Below the pieces are notes generated by a model. That model was given only the letters and a program-made list of their open reading frames with translations. It was not told the DNA's origin and did no database searches. A stretch of DNA of 64,000 nucleotides, from NCBI GenBank assembly GCA_949077035.1, contig CARUPR010000001.1, positions 121,682 through 185,681 of the forward strand. The letters are read 5' to 3'. Below are positions 43,810 to 51,728 of this stretch, one piece after another. Each line of letters starts with the position of its first letter. The stretch's first letter is position 1. The translations under genes were made by a program, and so were the position numbers. The stretch comes from an uncultured Eubacteriales bacterium (GTDB lineage Bacteria; Bacillota; Clostridia; Christensenellales; UBA1242).

Positions 43810-43837
43810 TTGACAAAAATAAAAAAAACATTAATAA
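43810..43837 (+). promoter_or_regulatory. Promoter with predicted start on the start codon of the gene at 43845
   Basis: TTGACA at 43810-43815, 16 bases, TAATAA at 43832-43837. Transcription would begin near 43844-43845, at the GTG of the next gene. Confidence 0.6.
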
Positions 43838-43844
43838 TAAAAGG

Positions 43845-44486
43845 GTGAAAAAATTGCTAATATTGTTGTTTATAATATTTTCTAGCATTGCTATTTTGGG
43901 CAATAATTTTTGTTATGCAAAAGCAGATGAAATTGCAGATAACAAAGCCACTATTATTGCCTCAAAATGTTATCTTTATTTTGAGCAAGACTTTTCAAAA
44001 GTCATTGAAATAAATGACGAAAAGGTTTTCTTAAAACATGGTGATATTGTCACCATAATCAATATGGAAGAAGGCAACGATTTTGCTTTGATAGAAAGCG
44101 AAAAGTTTGACTATGAAGGCAATATATATATTTATAAATATTATCTTTCTCAAAACACACCGCAAGAGGTTTATCCTGTATTCAATGGAAAGCTTAGAAG
44201 AAACGCCATGCTTTATGACATTGAACTTAAGGAAAAATTTATCCTCAAAAAAAACACAAGAGTTTTTATTTATGATGGTTTTAACAAATCAGAATATACC
44301 GCTGTCCAAGTCCAATTGCAAGACAAAAGTCTTTATATAGGCTATGTCAAAACAGAAAATATTAAACCAGACGGCATAAATGGAATATTGATTGCCGGAA
44401 TTTCAATTATTGCAGCAGCTGTGACTATCATCCTCTCTCTTGTATTTATCAAAAAGAAAAACAAGCAAACAAAACAGAAAACTTAA
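43845..44486 (+). CDS. Exported, C-terminally membrane-anchored protein of unknown function
   Basis: 213 residues. N-terminal signal peptide (KKLLILLFIIFSSIAIL, likely cut after residue 25), an extracytoplasmic part of about 155 residues, a membrane helix at about 180-203 and a Lys-rich tail that stays inside. The outer part has two similar beta-rich stretches around AMLYDIELKEKFILKK and YLYFEQDFSKVIEI, loosely like SH3-type repeats. The GTG has no proper ribosome binding site; a TTG at 43854 is an alternative. The promoter position suggests a leaderless mRNA. Confidence 0.75.
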   Translation: MKKLLILLFIIFSSIAILGNNFCYAKADEIADNKATIIASKCYLYFEQDFSKVIEINDEKVFLKHGDIVTIINMEEGNDFALIESEKFDYEGNIYIYKYYLSQNTPQEVYPVFNGKLRRNAMLYDIELKEKFILKKNTRVFIYDGFNKSEYTAVQVQLQDKSLYIGYVKTENIKPDGINGILIAGISIIAAAVTIILSLVFIKKKNKQTKQKT

Positions 44487-44526
44487 ACAAATTTTATAAG
44501 AATAAAAATTTTTGTCAGTAAACATT

Positions 44527-44575
44527 GATTTTATCTCCTTTCGATAAGTAAAATCTTTTCAAAAGGAGATTTTTT
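44527..44575 (+). promoter_or_regulatory. Mutually exclusive hairpins over the ribosome binding site of the fibre-like gene
   Basis: ATCTCCTTT (44533-44541) is exactly complementary to AAAGGAGAT (44562-44570), which contains the Shine-Dalgarno box; six T follow, so this hairpin also looks like a terminator. GATTTTA (44527-44533) is exactly complementary to TAAAATC (44549-44555). The two stems cross, so only one can form at a time. This is the layout of an RNA switch; the signal is unknown. Confidence 0.55.
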
Positions 44576-46483
44576 ATGGCAAACAATAAAACAGAAATAG
44601 AACAACTTAAAAGAGAGTTATGGTATATTAAAACAAAATCATTGCCCGCACTAAACGAAAAAATTAATGCACTTTCTGGCGGCAGTGGTGCAACTTTTGA
44701 TGATATTTTAAACCAAATAAAAGATATTAATACAAAAGTCGCTCAACTAAATGACACCCTATCTGGAAGCAATGAAGATATTTCAAAACTTTCAACTTCG
44801 CTGTCAAATCTTAGCACAATTGTAGAATTGCTGCAAACAAAAAATGAAGTCACAGAAAGCGATATACTTCAACTTCAAACACAGGCACATGCTTTAAATA
44901 CAAAAATGGAAACTATTGAAAGCGATATTGCGGAAACCAAAGAATGGCTGGCTCAAACAGATAAAAATATGGAAACAATGGTTGATTCATTTGCCGAGTT
45001 TAAGATAAATGACAACTACCACACTTCAGAACTTGGTTTGCATGACAGAAGATTGCTAGCTTTAGAAGAGGTTTCTGAAAATCATACAACCAAAATAACA
45101 AAAATAGAAGGCGACCTTTCTACCGAAAAAGAAAAGATTGAAGATTTAGAAACCTCAAATACCTCAATTGCAAACAAAATAACCAATCTTGAAAACACTT
45201 CGGCTGCCCATGAAAGTAAATTGACCACCCTTCAAAACGATGTGAACCAGACAAAATCTTGGCTTAGCGAAACCGACAAAAACATGGAAACCATTGTGGA
45301 CTCATTTAGTGGACTTATAACCAATGATAACTTTCACACCTCCGAACTTGGCTTACATAACACAAGATTGACAGCGCTTGAAGAGCTTACCGAAAATCAA
45401 ACCACTTCAATAGACGACATTGAAAAGGAAAATGCCACCCAAAACACAAAGATTGCAAACATAGAAACTTTAAACAACACTCAAAACACAAGGCTTTCCA
45501 ATATCGAAAGCAAAAATACTGCTCAAGATACAAGGCTGACAAGTATTGAAGGAGTAAATACTACCCAAAACACAAAGATAGCCAATCTCGAAAAAAGCGA
45601 TGGCACCCAAAACACAAAAATCACAAATCTTGAAACCAAAGCAAATAATCAAGCAAGCCAAATAACTGCAATTCAAAAGGATATTCAGGACACCCAAGCT
45701 TGGCTAACCGAAACTGACAGCAATATGGAAGCTATGGTGGATGACTTTGCAGAGTTTAAAACAAATGACACATTTCATACAACCGAGCTTAGCAAGCATA
45801 ACACAAGATTAAAAACTTTAGAAGACCTTACTGCATCACATACCAGTAAAATTTCGGCTGTTGAATCTGTCAATAACACCCAAAATACCAAGATTTCGGC
45901 AATAGAAACCGTCAATAATACTCAAAACACAAAGATTACCAATGTTGAAAATTCTATAAAGTCCCATGCAACAAAAATAACCAATGTTGAAACAGTCAAC
46001 ACAACACAAAACACAAAAATAGGCACTTTAGAGACAAACTATACAAATCTTAAAAAAGATGTTGATGCACTAAAAACATCAAGCGGTGGAGGTCCTATCA
46101 TTGATGTGATATATGATATGAGAAGCACTGATGCCAATATTAATCATGGATTTACCGCAGGCATGGTCGGTGGGAAAACTTTGACTTTTAATTTCAGCAA
46201 ATATAAATCGCTTCAAATCTATGCTACACTTGCCAATTACGATGCCCAACACACCGTGAATTTAAACGACAGAAATAAACTTGACTTTACACTTTCAGCA
46301 ATCAGTGCAACATTTTTAGGAATCCATTTTTTAAGAACATTGATGACAGCAAACTTGGATAGATTGCAGGTTTCTGGCTATTCAATTTTTACATATGACA
46401 AAACTGCCAAGGCCTTTAATGTTGAAAATGGAGCAACAAAATCGACCATTTTTGTTTATAGAATTGAGGGCACCAGAAAATAA
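44576..46483 (+). CDS. Tail-fibre-like coiled-coil protein with C-terminal globular head
   Basis: 635 residues, no signal peptide. Three long repeats begin near residues 122, 227 and 374, each with WL-[AST]-[QE]-TD-[KS]-NMExMVD followed by F...NDxxHT[ST]EL...HxxRLxxLE. Between them are 14-residue repeats of the type NTTQNTKIANLE (about 285-360 and 425-495), a pattern seen in trimeric fibres. A glycine linker (SSGGGP, about 502) leads to a head of some 130 residues ending VYRIEGTRK. The shape resembles phage receptor-binding fibres, but no other phage gene is near. Strong AAGGAG box, sequestered in a hairpin; its own terminator follows. Confidence 0.82.
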   Translation: MANNKTEIEQLKRELWYIKTKSLPALNEKINALSGGSGATFDDILNQIKDINTKVAQLNDTLSGSNEDISKLSTSLSNLSTIVELLQTKNEVTESDILQLQTQAHALNTKMETIESDIAETKEWLAQTDKNMETMVDSFAEFKINDNYHTSELGLHDRRLLALEEVSENHTTKITKIEGDLSTEKEKIEDLETSNTSIANKITNLENTSAAHESKLTTLQNDVNQTKSWLSETDKNMETIVDSFSGLITNDNFHTSELGLHNTRLTALEELTENQTTSIDDIEKENATQNTKIANIETLNNTQNTRLSNIESKNTAQDTRLTSIEGVNTTQNTKIANLEKSDGTQNTKITNLETKANNQASQITAIQKDIQDTQAWLTETDSNMEAMVDDFAEFKTNDTFHTTELSKHNTRLKTLEDLTASHTSKISAVESVNNTQNTKISAIETVNNTQNTKITNVENSIKSHATKITNVETVNTTQNTKIGTLETNYTNLKKDVDALKTSSGGGPIIDVIYDMRSTDANINHGFTAGMVGGKTLTFNFSKYKSLQIYATLANYDAQHTVNLNDRNKLDFTLSAISATFLGIHFLRTLMTANLDRLQVSGYSIFTYDKTAKAFNVENGATKSTIFVYRIEGTRK

Positions 46484-46524
46484 TATGGCAATAAGAAAAT
46501 TAATCAATTGAATTTTAAAATAGT

Positions 46525-46557
46525 AAAAAGCAGACTTATATAAGTCTGCTTTTTTAT
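46525..46557 (+). terminator. Intrinsic terminator of the fibre-like gene
   Basis: AAAAAGCAGACTTA and TAAGTCTGCTTTTTT form a long perfect stem with a tight loop and T run. Confidence 0.92.
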
Positions 46558-46570
46558 TAACACAAAATAG

Positions 46571-46740
46571 GCTATCTTTAGGAACGCAAGATAGACAATA
46601 GAGCGTGAGTGCTATCTTTAGGAACGCAAGATAGACAATAGAGTGTGAGTGCTATCTTTAGGAACGCAAGATAGGCACGAACAATGTGAGTGCTATCTTT
46701 AGGAACGCAAGATAGGCACGAACAATGTGAGTGCTATCTT
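46571..46740 (-). repeat. Tandem array of the dispersed hairpin repeat: four full units and a partial one
   Basis: Units at 46571-46610, 46611-46650 (40 bp each), 46651-46691 and 46692-46732 (41 bp each), then GCTATCTT at 46733-46740. Every unit has GCTATCTTTAGGAACGCAAG and ATAG; they differ only in the tail, of type ACAATAGAG or GCACGAACAAT before GTGAGT. CTATCTT and AAGATAG in a unit pair around a 9-base loop. The last partial unit provides two bases of the cdd stop codon. Confidence 0.92.
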
Positions 46741-47164
46741 ACTTTTTATCATATCTTTTCCAGCCCCACCAGTCAGGCACTGCATCTTCAAGCTTAAGCG
46801 TTTTTCTATTTTTATAATCAATTAAGATTTCCATATCTTTATTCTTCTCAGATAATTGCAAGAAAAACTCTCTGCAAGCCCCACAAGGCGTCCAACCACC
46901 TTGACCATCTGGGCAACCATTTATATAACAAGTTATTCTTTTTACAACCTTCTGACCACTTTCCATATACATTTTTAGTGCCGCTGTGCGTTCTGCACAC
47001 AAAGCAATTACACCACTTGCCCCTTCAATGCAAAAACCAGAATATATTGTCCCATCTTCTGCTTCAAGTGCAGCTGCCACATGATGTGCAGTAATGAATG
47101 GTGATATTTCCTCCGGTCTATATTCCTTTTTTGCAGCTTCAATTAATTTATCCCAAATATCCAT
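46739..47164 (-). CDS. cdd: Cytidine deaminase-like protein
   Basis: Zinc hydrolase deaminating cytidine (or a related base) for pyrimidine salvage. 141 residues. Zinc site: Cys56 and Glu58 in CAERTAAL, Cys94 and Cys97 in PCGACREFF; VGAALE-equivalent AAALEAEDG precedes. This CAE / PCxxC pattern fits the tetrameric Gram-positive form; it could also be a blasticidin-type deaminase, which this sequence cannot exclude. The C-terminal VPDWWGWKRY is common in clostridial members. The stop codon is shared with the end of the repeat array. Confidence 0.9.
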   Translation of the reverse strand: MDIWDKLIEAAKKEYRPEEISPFITAHHVAAALEAEDGTIYSGFCIEGASGVIALCAERTAALKMYMESGQKVVKRITCYINGCPDGQGGWTPCGACREFFLQLSEKNKDMEILIDYKNRKTLKLEDAVPDWWGWKRYDKK

Positions 47165-47343
47165 TTAGCCCTCCTATTTTAATTATTATAATATAAAAAC
47201 AAAAATTTTCAAAGCAATATGGTAAATTTAAATTTATGTCTGTATTGTAAATTTCAATCTTTTAATAAATTTTAAATGCTTCAACTATCTCTTTCCAACA
47301 AGCAAGAATTATTCAAAAAATATTATAAAAAATATAAATAATC
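47165..47343. other. AT-rich intergenic region upstream of cdd
   Basis: No gene or repeat supported. It lies between cdd and the spo0A terminator. Confidence 0.35.
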
Positions 47344-47379
47344 AAAAAAAACATAGACTTATCTGTCTATGCTTTTTTA
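47344..47379 (-). terminator. Intrinsic terminator downstream of spo0A
   Basis: On the minus strand GCATAGAC, a short loop and GTCTATG followed by eight T. It lies 120 bases after the spo0A stop. Confidence 0.85.
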
Positions 47380-47498
47380 TTATCAGTTTTAAAAGTAATC
47401 ATTTTTATCATTTTTTTGAAATTTTATTGTTTTTATGTTTAATCTTGATATTTTTTAATATCAAAATTTCAAATTTCTAAATCACTGATAAGTTTATT

Positions 47499-48251
47499 TT
47501 AACCTTCCATAATCATCTTATCAGCAATTAAAGCAATCAGTTCTCCATTTGTAGGCTTATCATTAGCCCCATAAATCTGCAATCCAAACAAATTATTTAT
47601 ATTTTCAATTTTTCCCCTATTCCATGCAACTTCAATAGCATGACGCATACCACGTTCTACCTTTGAAGAACTTGTTGAAAACTTCTCTGCTATGGTTGGA
47701 TATAATCTTTTTGTGATTGATGCAATGATATCAGGGTCAACCACTGCAAGTTTTACAGCTTCTCTTAAGAATTGATATCCTTTAATATGGGCAGGTATTC
47801 CAATACTTATAAAGATGTTTGCAATTTTCTCATCAAGAGCTTTGTCGCCTTCTGCATTTAAAATTGGGTTTGCCAAATCTTTAAGACGCTCTTCCAAGTT
47901 TTCTGGAGAAATTGGTTTTACCATAAAATAACTTGCACCCTCTTTCATAGCCTTTGAAATAAAGCCGGCATGAGAAAGATTTGATACAAATATAATTTTA
48001 GTCATTTTATTTCCCATTTCTCTTTTCAACATTTCAATCACTTTAAAGCCGTCAGCACCTGCAAGCAAAACCTCTGTGACAAGAAAATCTGGTTTAAGAG
48101 AAACAACTTCGCCGGCAACTACCATTCCATCACTTCCCTTTCCAACAATCTCAAATTCGTCAGATTTCGCTTCAAAATAAGCACTAAGTTTATCAAGCTC
48201 TTCCTGTTCTGAATCAGCTAAATATATTTTAATTTTTTTTGAGTTATCCAT
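47499..48251 (-). CDS. spo0A: Spo0A-family regulator with altered phosphoacceptor site
   Basis: Spo0A is the master regulator of entry into sporulation. 250 residues. The C-terminal DNA-binding domain is well kept: IGIPAHIKGYQFLREAV, SSSKVERGMRHAIEVAWNRG and KPTNGELIALIADK. The receiver domain is changed: the Bacillus subtilis phosphoacceptor Asp56 aligns with Glu60 (LVTEVLLAGADG, codon GAG), Asp11 of the acidic pair aligns with Ser14 (ADSEQEE), and the Thr switch residue is Ser90; Lys112 (VKPISPENL) and Asp13 remain. Good AAGGAG box. It follows a lipoprotein gene rather than spoIVB. Confidence 0.92.
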   Translation of the reverse strand: MDNSKKIKIYLADSEQEELDKLSAYFEAKSDEFEIVGKGSDGMVVAGEVVSLKPDFLVTEVLLAGADGFKVIEMLKREMGNKMTKIIFVSNLSHAGFISKAMKEGASYFMVKPISPENLEERLKDLANPILNAEGDKALDEKIANIFISIGIPAHIKGYQFLREAVKLAVVDPDIIASITKRLYPTIAEKFSTSSSKVERGMRHAIEVAWNRGKIENINNLFGLQIYGANDKPTNGELIALIADKMIMEG

Positions 48252-48323
48252 TTTATATCTCCTTTAATTATCGCCTGAATTTCTTGCAATCTCGATATAT
48301 AAAAGATACCATATTCAAACTAT

Positions 48324-48366
48324 AAAAAAAAGCATAACTCGCCTAAAATTATCACGAGTTATGTCT
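48324..48366 (-). terminator. Intrinsic terminator of the lipoprotein gene, upstream of spo0A
   Basis: CATAACTCG and CGAGTTATG form a 9-bp stem; on the minus strand a run of eight T follows. It isolates spo0A from read-through. Confidence 0.88.
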
Positions 48367-48381
48367 TAATTTGTCTAAATA

Positions 48382-48388
48382 TGTCGAA
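48382..48388 (+). promoter_or_regulatory. Possible 0A box
   Basis: TGTCGAA matches the core Spo0A-binding heptamer, 130 bases upstream of the spo0A start codon. A 7-base match is expected several times by chance in a window this size, and a terminator lies between it and spo0A, so support is weak. Confidence 0.2.
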
Positions 48389-48404
48389 TCTAGCTTTTTT
48401 GTTT

Positions 48405-49784
48405 TTATTTGCTTTTGCCTATTAATTGAGAATTACCAAACTTATCTGTCCTAAACAAATAATAGTTTTCATCACTTTCTTTTTCTTCATTTTCGTCATC
48501 AGGATTTTCGATATCTTCAACATCTAAAATCTGAGAGAAATAATAGATATAAGTGCCATCATAGCCGCATTGGCCAGATACAAGCTCTTTTTCATCAAGA
48601 GATAAGATAGATTCTATTTCTCTGTTGATGGTGCTTATTCTCTTGATTGACTTTGACGATGAAGTATAGACATAATCACCTTCTACAAACAATATATCAG
48701 AGAAATCTTCGCTATCCATAAGCCTTACAGCTTTTGATGTCAATTCTTTATAAATTAAAGCACCTTCACTAGTTTTAAATATATAACCGTCTTCTGCCTT
48801 TTGTATGTTTGAGATAGAGCTTGCTGTCCAAAATCGTTCTGCAAGTGGAGCATTGAAATAATTGTCGCTTGAAAGCAAATCTTTAAAGTATACTTCTGGC
48901 TCGGTAGCCTTTCTTGTATAAGCGTAGAATACAACATCGCCAGCTCTGCCCATAAACTTGACAGTTGTGCCTGCATTTCCATTATCGAGGTCTGTCACCT
49001 TTCCGCTTGCGAAATCTACAGCCTTAACAGCGGTTGTTTCTTGAGTTTGCTCTGAGCTTGTGGTATAAATTATATTCTTTTGAGTTGAGTTTTCATCGGC
49101 AATAGCATAAGATTTTACATCTTTTACTATAGTTTTGATTTTGCCAATTTTATCACCAATTTTTAATGTTTTGATTGTAAAAGTATCATTTTCGGCTGGC
49201 TCTACAATTATATAATAATAGTTGTTATCGCTGCCCTTTTGCACTGTTATTGTGCTGCCCTCACCCTGCTTAAAAGCTGAGTTTTTGACAAGTTCTTTTA
49301 GGCCATCACCATTATATTTCATTCTAAATAAAGACACTTGGGTATAATCATTTTTCATGTCACTTGTTTTATGTGTATTTGCAGAAGCAAAATAAATATA
49401 ACCACCTAAAGCGAACATATCTTGATTTTGAAAACCAACAAGCTTTTTGTCATTTACCTTTTCCACCTGTTTTGGAGTTGAATATGGTTTTTTGACATCA
49501 GAAACTTTATCATCAAAAGTCAAAGTTTTATTTAAGTTTAGTCTTGACATATAACCAGTCTTTTTGGCGTCATCATAATCAAAACCTTCCTCACTTGATG
49601 AGGTATAACCATTTCCAAAATAAAGATAATCACCCACAACCAAAACTTGACCTTTGTTGTATTGCAGGTCTTTATAATAAGCATCTTTTCCATTTATCTT
49701 TACATTTGATACAGTTGCACATCCTGTCATAAGCAAAGACACGCAAAAGATAAGTGCAAAAATTTTAAAAATATTTCTTTTCAT
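48405..49784 (-). CDS. Lipoprotein with beta-propeller-like repeats
   Basis: 459 residues. Signal peptide with lipobox LMTGC (Cys22), so anchored on the outer face of the membrane. The mature part has several YxYF / YIYYF strands at about 50-residue spacing (GDYLYFGNGY, GGYIYFASA, DNNYYYIIV, GDYVYTSSS, GTYIYYFS), the look of DUF5050-type propellers. A D/E-rich stretch (VEDIENPDDENEEKESDE) lies near the C terminus. Function unknown. Single gene with its own terminator, upstream of spo0A. Confidence 0.82.
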   Translation of the reverse strand: MKRNIFKIFALIFCVSLLMTGCATVSNVKINGKDAYYKDLQYNKGQVLVVGDYLYFGNGYTSSSEEGFDYDDAKKTGYMSRLNLNKTLTFDDKVSDVKKPYSTPKQVEKVNDKKLVGFQNQDMFALGGYIYFASANTHKTSDMKNDYTQVSLFRMKYNGDGLKELVKNSAFKQGEGSTITVQKGSDNNYYYIIVEPAENDTFTIKTLKIGDKIGKIKTIVKDVKSYAIADENSTQKNIIYTTSSEQTQETTAVKAVDFASGKVTDLDNGNAGTTVKFMGRAGDVVFYAYTRKATEPEVYFKDLLSSDNYFNAPLAERFWTASSISNIQKAEDGYIFKTSEGALIYKELTSKAVRLMDSEDFSDILFVEGDYVYTSSSKSIKRISTINREIESILSLDEKELVSGQCGYDGTYIYYFSQILDVEDIENPDDENEEKESDENYYLFRTDKFGNSQLIGKSK

Positions 49785-49895
49785 TTAAAACTTCCTTTTT
49801 TAATACAAAAAAATTTTACTACAATTTGTTTTTTTTGTCAAATAAATTGATATAAATGATTTTTGCCATAAATATCAAATTTACACTATTTTTGT

Positions 49896-50597
49896 TTAAT
49901 CAAGTATAATTTCAGTCAAATTATTATCAACCATATCACAAGAAGTCAAATAATAAGGTATTCCATTTTTGACAAAGCTTGTCGGCAGTCCCTTTTGACC
50001 ATGCAGATGACCATAAACAACAGCATCGACTTTAAAACTTTCTATAAGCTGGCTAAACGCGCTGTCATTATGATAAAAATCAACTGGTGGATAATGAATC
50101 ATGCAGATAAGTTTATCACCCTCTTGACGCATTTTGTTGGCGTTTTCAAGTGTCATTCCAAGCCTAAGCACCTCTCGGTCATAAATCTTTTTATCTTCAG
50201 GCGAAAGACTTTCATATCTTTCAACACCCTTCCAGCCTCTTGTTCCACAAACAACAACGCCATCAAATCTGATGGCATCATTTTGTATTGCATAACATTT
50301 ATATGGCAAAATTGCCCTAAGAGATGATATCGACTTCCACCAAAAATCATGATTGCCCTTTATGATTATCTTTTTGCCGGGCAGATTTTCAAGCAGTCGT
50401 AAATCGGCGGCAACCTCTTCAAGCTTCATTGCCCAAGAAAGGTCACCAGCCATCAAGACCAAATCATCATCGCCAACCTTATCTTTCCACTGCGAAAAAA
50501 TCTTATCAAGATACCCATCCCAAACAGGGCCAAAAATATCCATAGGTTTTTCATTGTTGATTGAAAGATGAAGGTCGCTTATTGCAAAAATTTTCAT
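49896..50597 (-). CDS. Calcineurin-like metallophosphoesterase
   Basis: 233 residues. All family motifs are present: ISDLHLS, AGDLSWAM, KGNHDFWW, HYPP and YGHLHG, providing the dimetal site. Cytoplasmic, substrate unknown; the GDLSWAM variant groups with a clostridial subfamily often next to yqeY. Its ATG starts right after the stop of the YqeY gene, so the two are one operon. Confidence 0.9.
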   Translation of the reverse strand: MKIFAISDLHLSINNEKPMDIFGPVWDGYLDKIFSQWKDKVGDDDLVLMAGDLSWAMKLEEVAADLRLLENLPGKKIIIKGNHDFWWKSISSLRAILPYKCYAIQNDAIRFDGVVVCGTRGWKGVERYESLSPEDKKIYDREVLRLGMTLENANKMRQEGDKLICMIHYPPVDFYHNDSAFSQLIESFKVDAVVYGHLHGQKGLPTSFVKNGIPYYLTSCDMVDNNLTEIILD

Positions 50598-51020
50598 TTA
50601 TAATCCTTTTAAGACCTCTTGAACCTTTTTCATTTCACATTTTCCAGCATAATTGGTTTTAAAATGTTTCATAACATTTGGCACACTTTTGTCATCAAGA
50701 GAAAGAATAACATTTTTAATCTCTTCATCACTCATCATTTGTGGAAGATATTTTTCTGCCAATTTTATCTGCGATTCAATATTTTCAACTTCGCTTGCAT
50801 TGCCAACCTTTGCATAGCCCTCTCTTTCATCGCCAAGCTCTTTAATAGACTTTTGAAGTATGCGGATAATGTCTGCATCAACAAGCTCTTCTCCTTTTTC
50901 ACGCTTGTTTATCTCTTCAAGTTTAATTTTGTTTAACACAACTGAATAAAAACTTCTTGCAACTGTGTCTTTATCTCTCATTGCTTGAATGTTTGCTTTT
51001 TTAATTTCTTCGTAAATCAT
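50598..51020 (-). CDS. yqeY: GatB/YqeY domain protein
   Basis: 140 residues. YqeY resembles the tRNA-binding C-terminal domain of the GatB amidotransferase subunit and may bind tRNA; the cellular role is not known. RSFYSVVLNKIKLEEINKRE and KYLPQMMSDEEI are family signatures. Immediately followed by the phosphoesterase gene. Confidence 0.9.
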   Translation of the reverse strand: MIYEEIKKANIQAMRDKDTVARSFYSVVLNKIKLEEINKREKGEELVDADIIRILQKSIKELGDEREGYAKVGNASEVENIESQIKLAEKYLPQMMSDEEIKNVILSLDDKSVPNVMKHFKTNYAGKCEMKKVQEVLKGL

Positions 51021-51095
51021 AATAACTCCTTTTTGTTTAATTGATTATATTTTAATATATTTTTGTTTAAATGTCTACCAAAAAACTGATTAATA

Positions 51096-51124
51096 TTGAC
51101 AAAGATTGAAATATAATATATAAT
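51096..51124 (+). promoter_or_regulatory. Consensus promoter giving a predicted leaderless transcript
   Basis: TTGACA at 51096-51101, exactly 17 bases, TATAAT at 51119-51124, a perfect consensus. The predicted start is 51131, which is the A of the next ATG. Confidence 0.85.
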
Positions 51125-51130
51125 AATCGC

Positions 51131-51541
51131 ATGAAAATTAAGGATAGAAAATATAGCGTTGAAAAATTGTATTTGGTGAGAGTTTGTGAGATAACCAAGG
51201 TAGAAAGTGCACCCTATCTTTTTGCACCAATCAATTTCACTGGCAAAAGTTATAAAAAATATTTTATTGCATATCGTGATAAAAAGGATAGAAAATCAAA
51301 TAGATATCTTTACACAATCCCAAGCCTCTATCAAAGCAAAATTCCTGATAAAGTTGATTTTGACACCGATGAGGGAGATTATGTGATACGTGAAAAACAT
51401 CATTTTCTTCAATATTTTAATGAGAAAAAGAATAAACTTAGCTATCAAGAAATATTGCAGTTAGAGCATAAAATTGATGTCGCATTTTATGAGCATTGCA
51501 AAAATGCTGAGAAATCAAATCAAACTGAAAATGAAAGATAA
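51131..51541 (+). CDS. Hypothetical protein, probably translated from a leaderless mRNA
   Basis: 136 residues, soluble, basic in its first half (many Lys/Arg with YFIAYRDKKDRKSNRYLYTI). No Shine-Dalgarno box precedes the ATG; instead a perfect consensus promoter places the transcript start on it. I do not recognise the family. It lies divergently from yqeY, and a hairpin with a T run near 51686 may end it. Confidence 0.75.
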   Translation: MKIKDRKYSVEKLYLVRVCEITKVESAPYLFAPINFTGKSYKKYFIAYRDKKDRKSNRYLYTIPSLYQSKIPDKVDFDTDEGDYVIREKHHFLQYFNEKKNKLSYQEILQLEHKIDVAFYEHCKNAEKSNQTENER

Positions 51542-51685
51542 GTGTTACTTTTTCTATTTCAGAGAAAGCCAAAGCATCTTTTAAAAAATAAAATTAAGCA
51601 AATTTTATAACTAAATAAAAAAAAGATAACAACGAAAAATATTTTATAAAAAAATTTATTGTTGCTGATAAAAATTTTAATAAAT

Positions 51686-51718
51686 TCTCTTGACAAAGAG
51701 AGTTTTTTTATATATACT
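51686..51718 (+). promoter_or_regulatory. Promoter of tRNA-Met, overlapping a terminator-like hairpin
   Basis: TTGACA at 51690-51695, 17 bases, TATACT at 51713-51718, with a start a few bases before the tRNA. CTCTT and AAGAG around the -35, followed by seven T, could also end the upstream transcript. Confidence 0.75.
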
Positions 51719-51728
51719 TAAAAAACAT

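Noticed and set aside
44576..46483. Part of a prophage
   Set aside because: No other phage gene, attachment site or integrase lies near; neighbours are envelope and metabolic genes with their own terminators.
46571..46740. CRISPR array
   Set aside because: The period is 40-41 bp, but nearly the whole unit is repeated; the variable part is only about 8-12 bases and occurs as two types, so there are no spacers. No cas genes are present.
46571..46740. Integron attC cassette sites
   Set aside because: The units lack the GTTRRRY and RYYYAAC core sites, there are no cassettes between them and no integrase is present.
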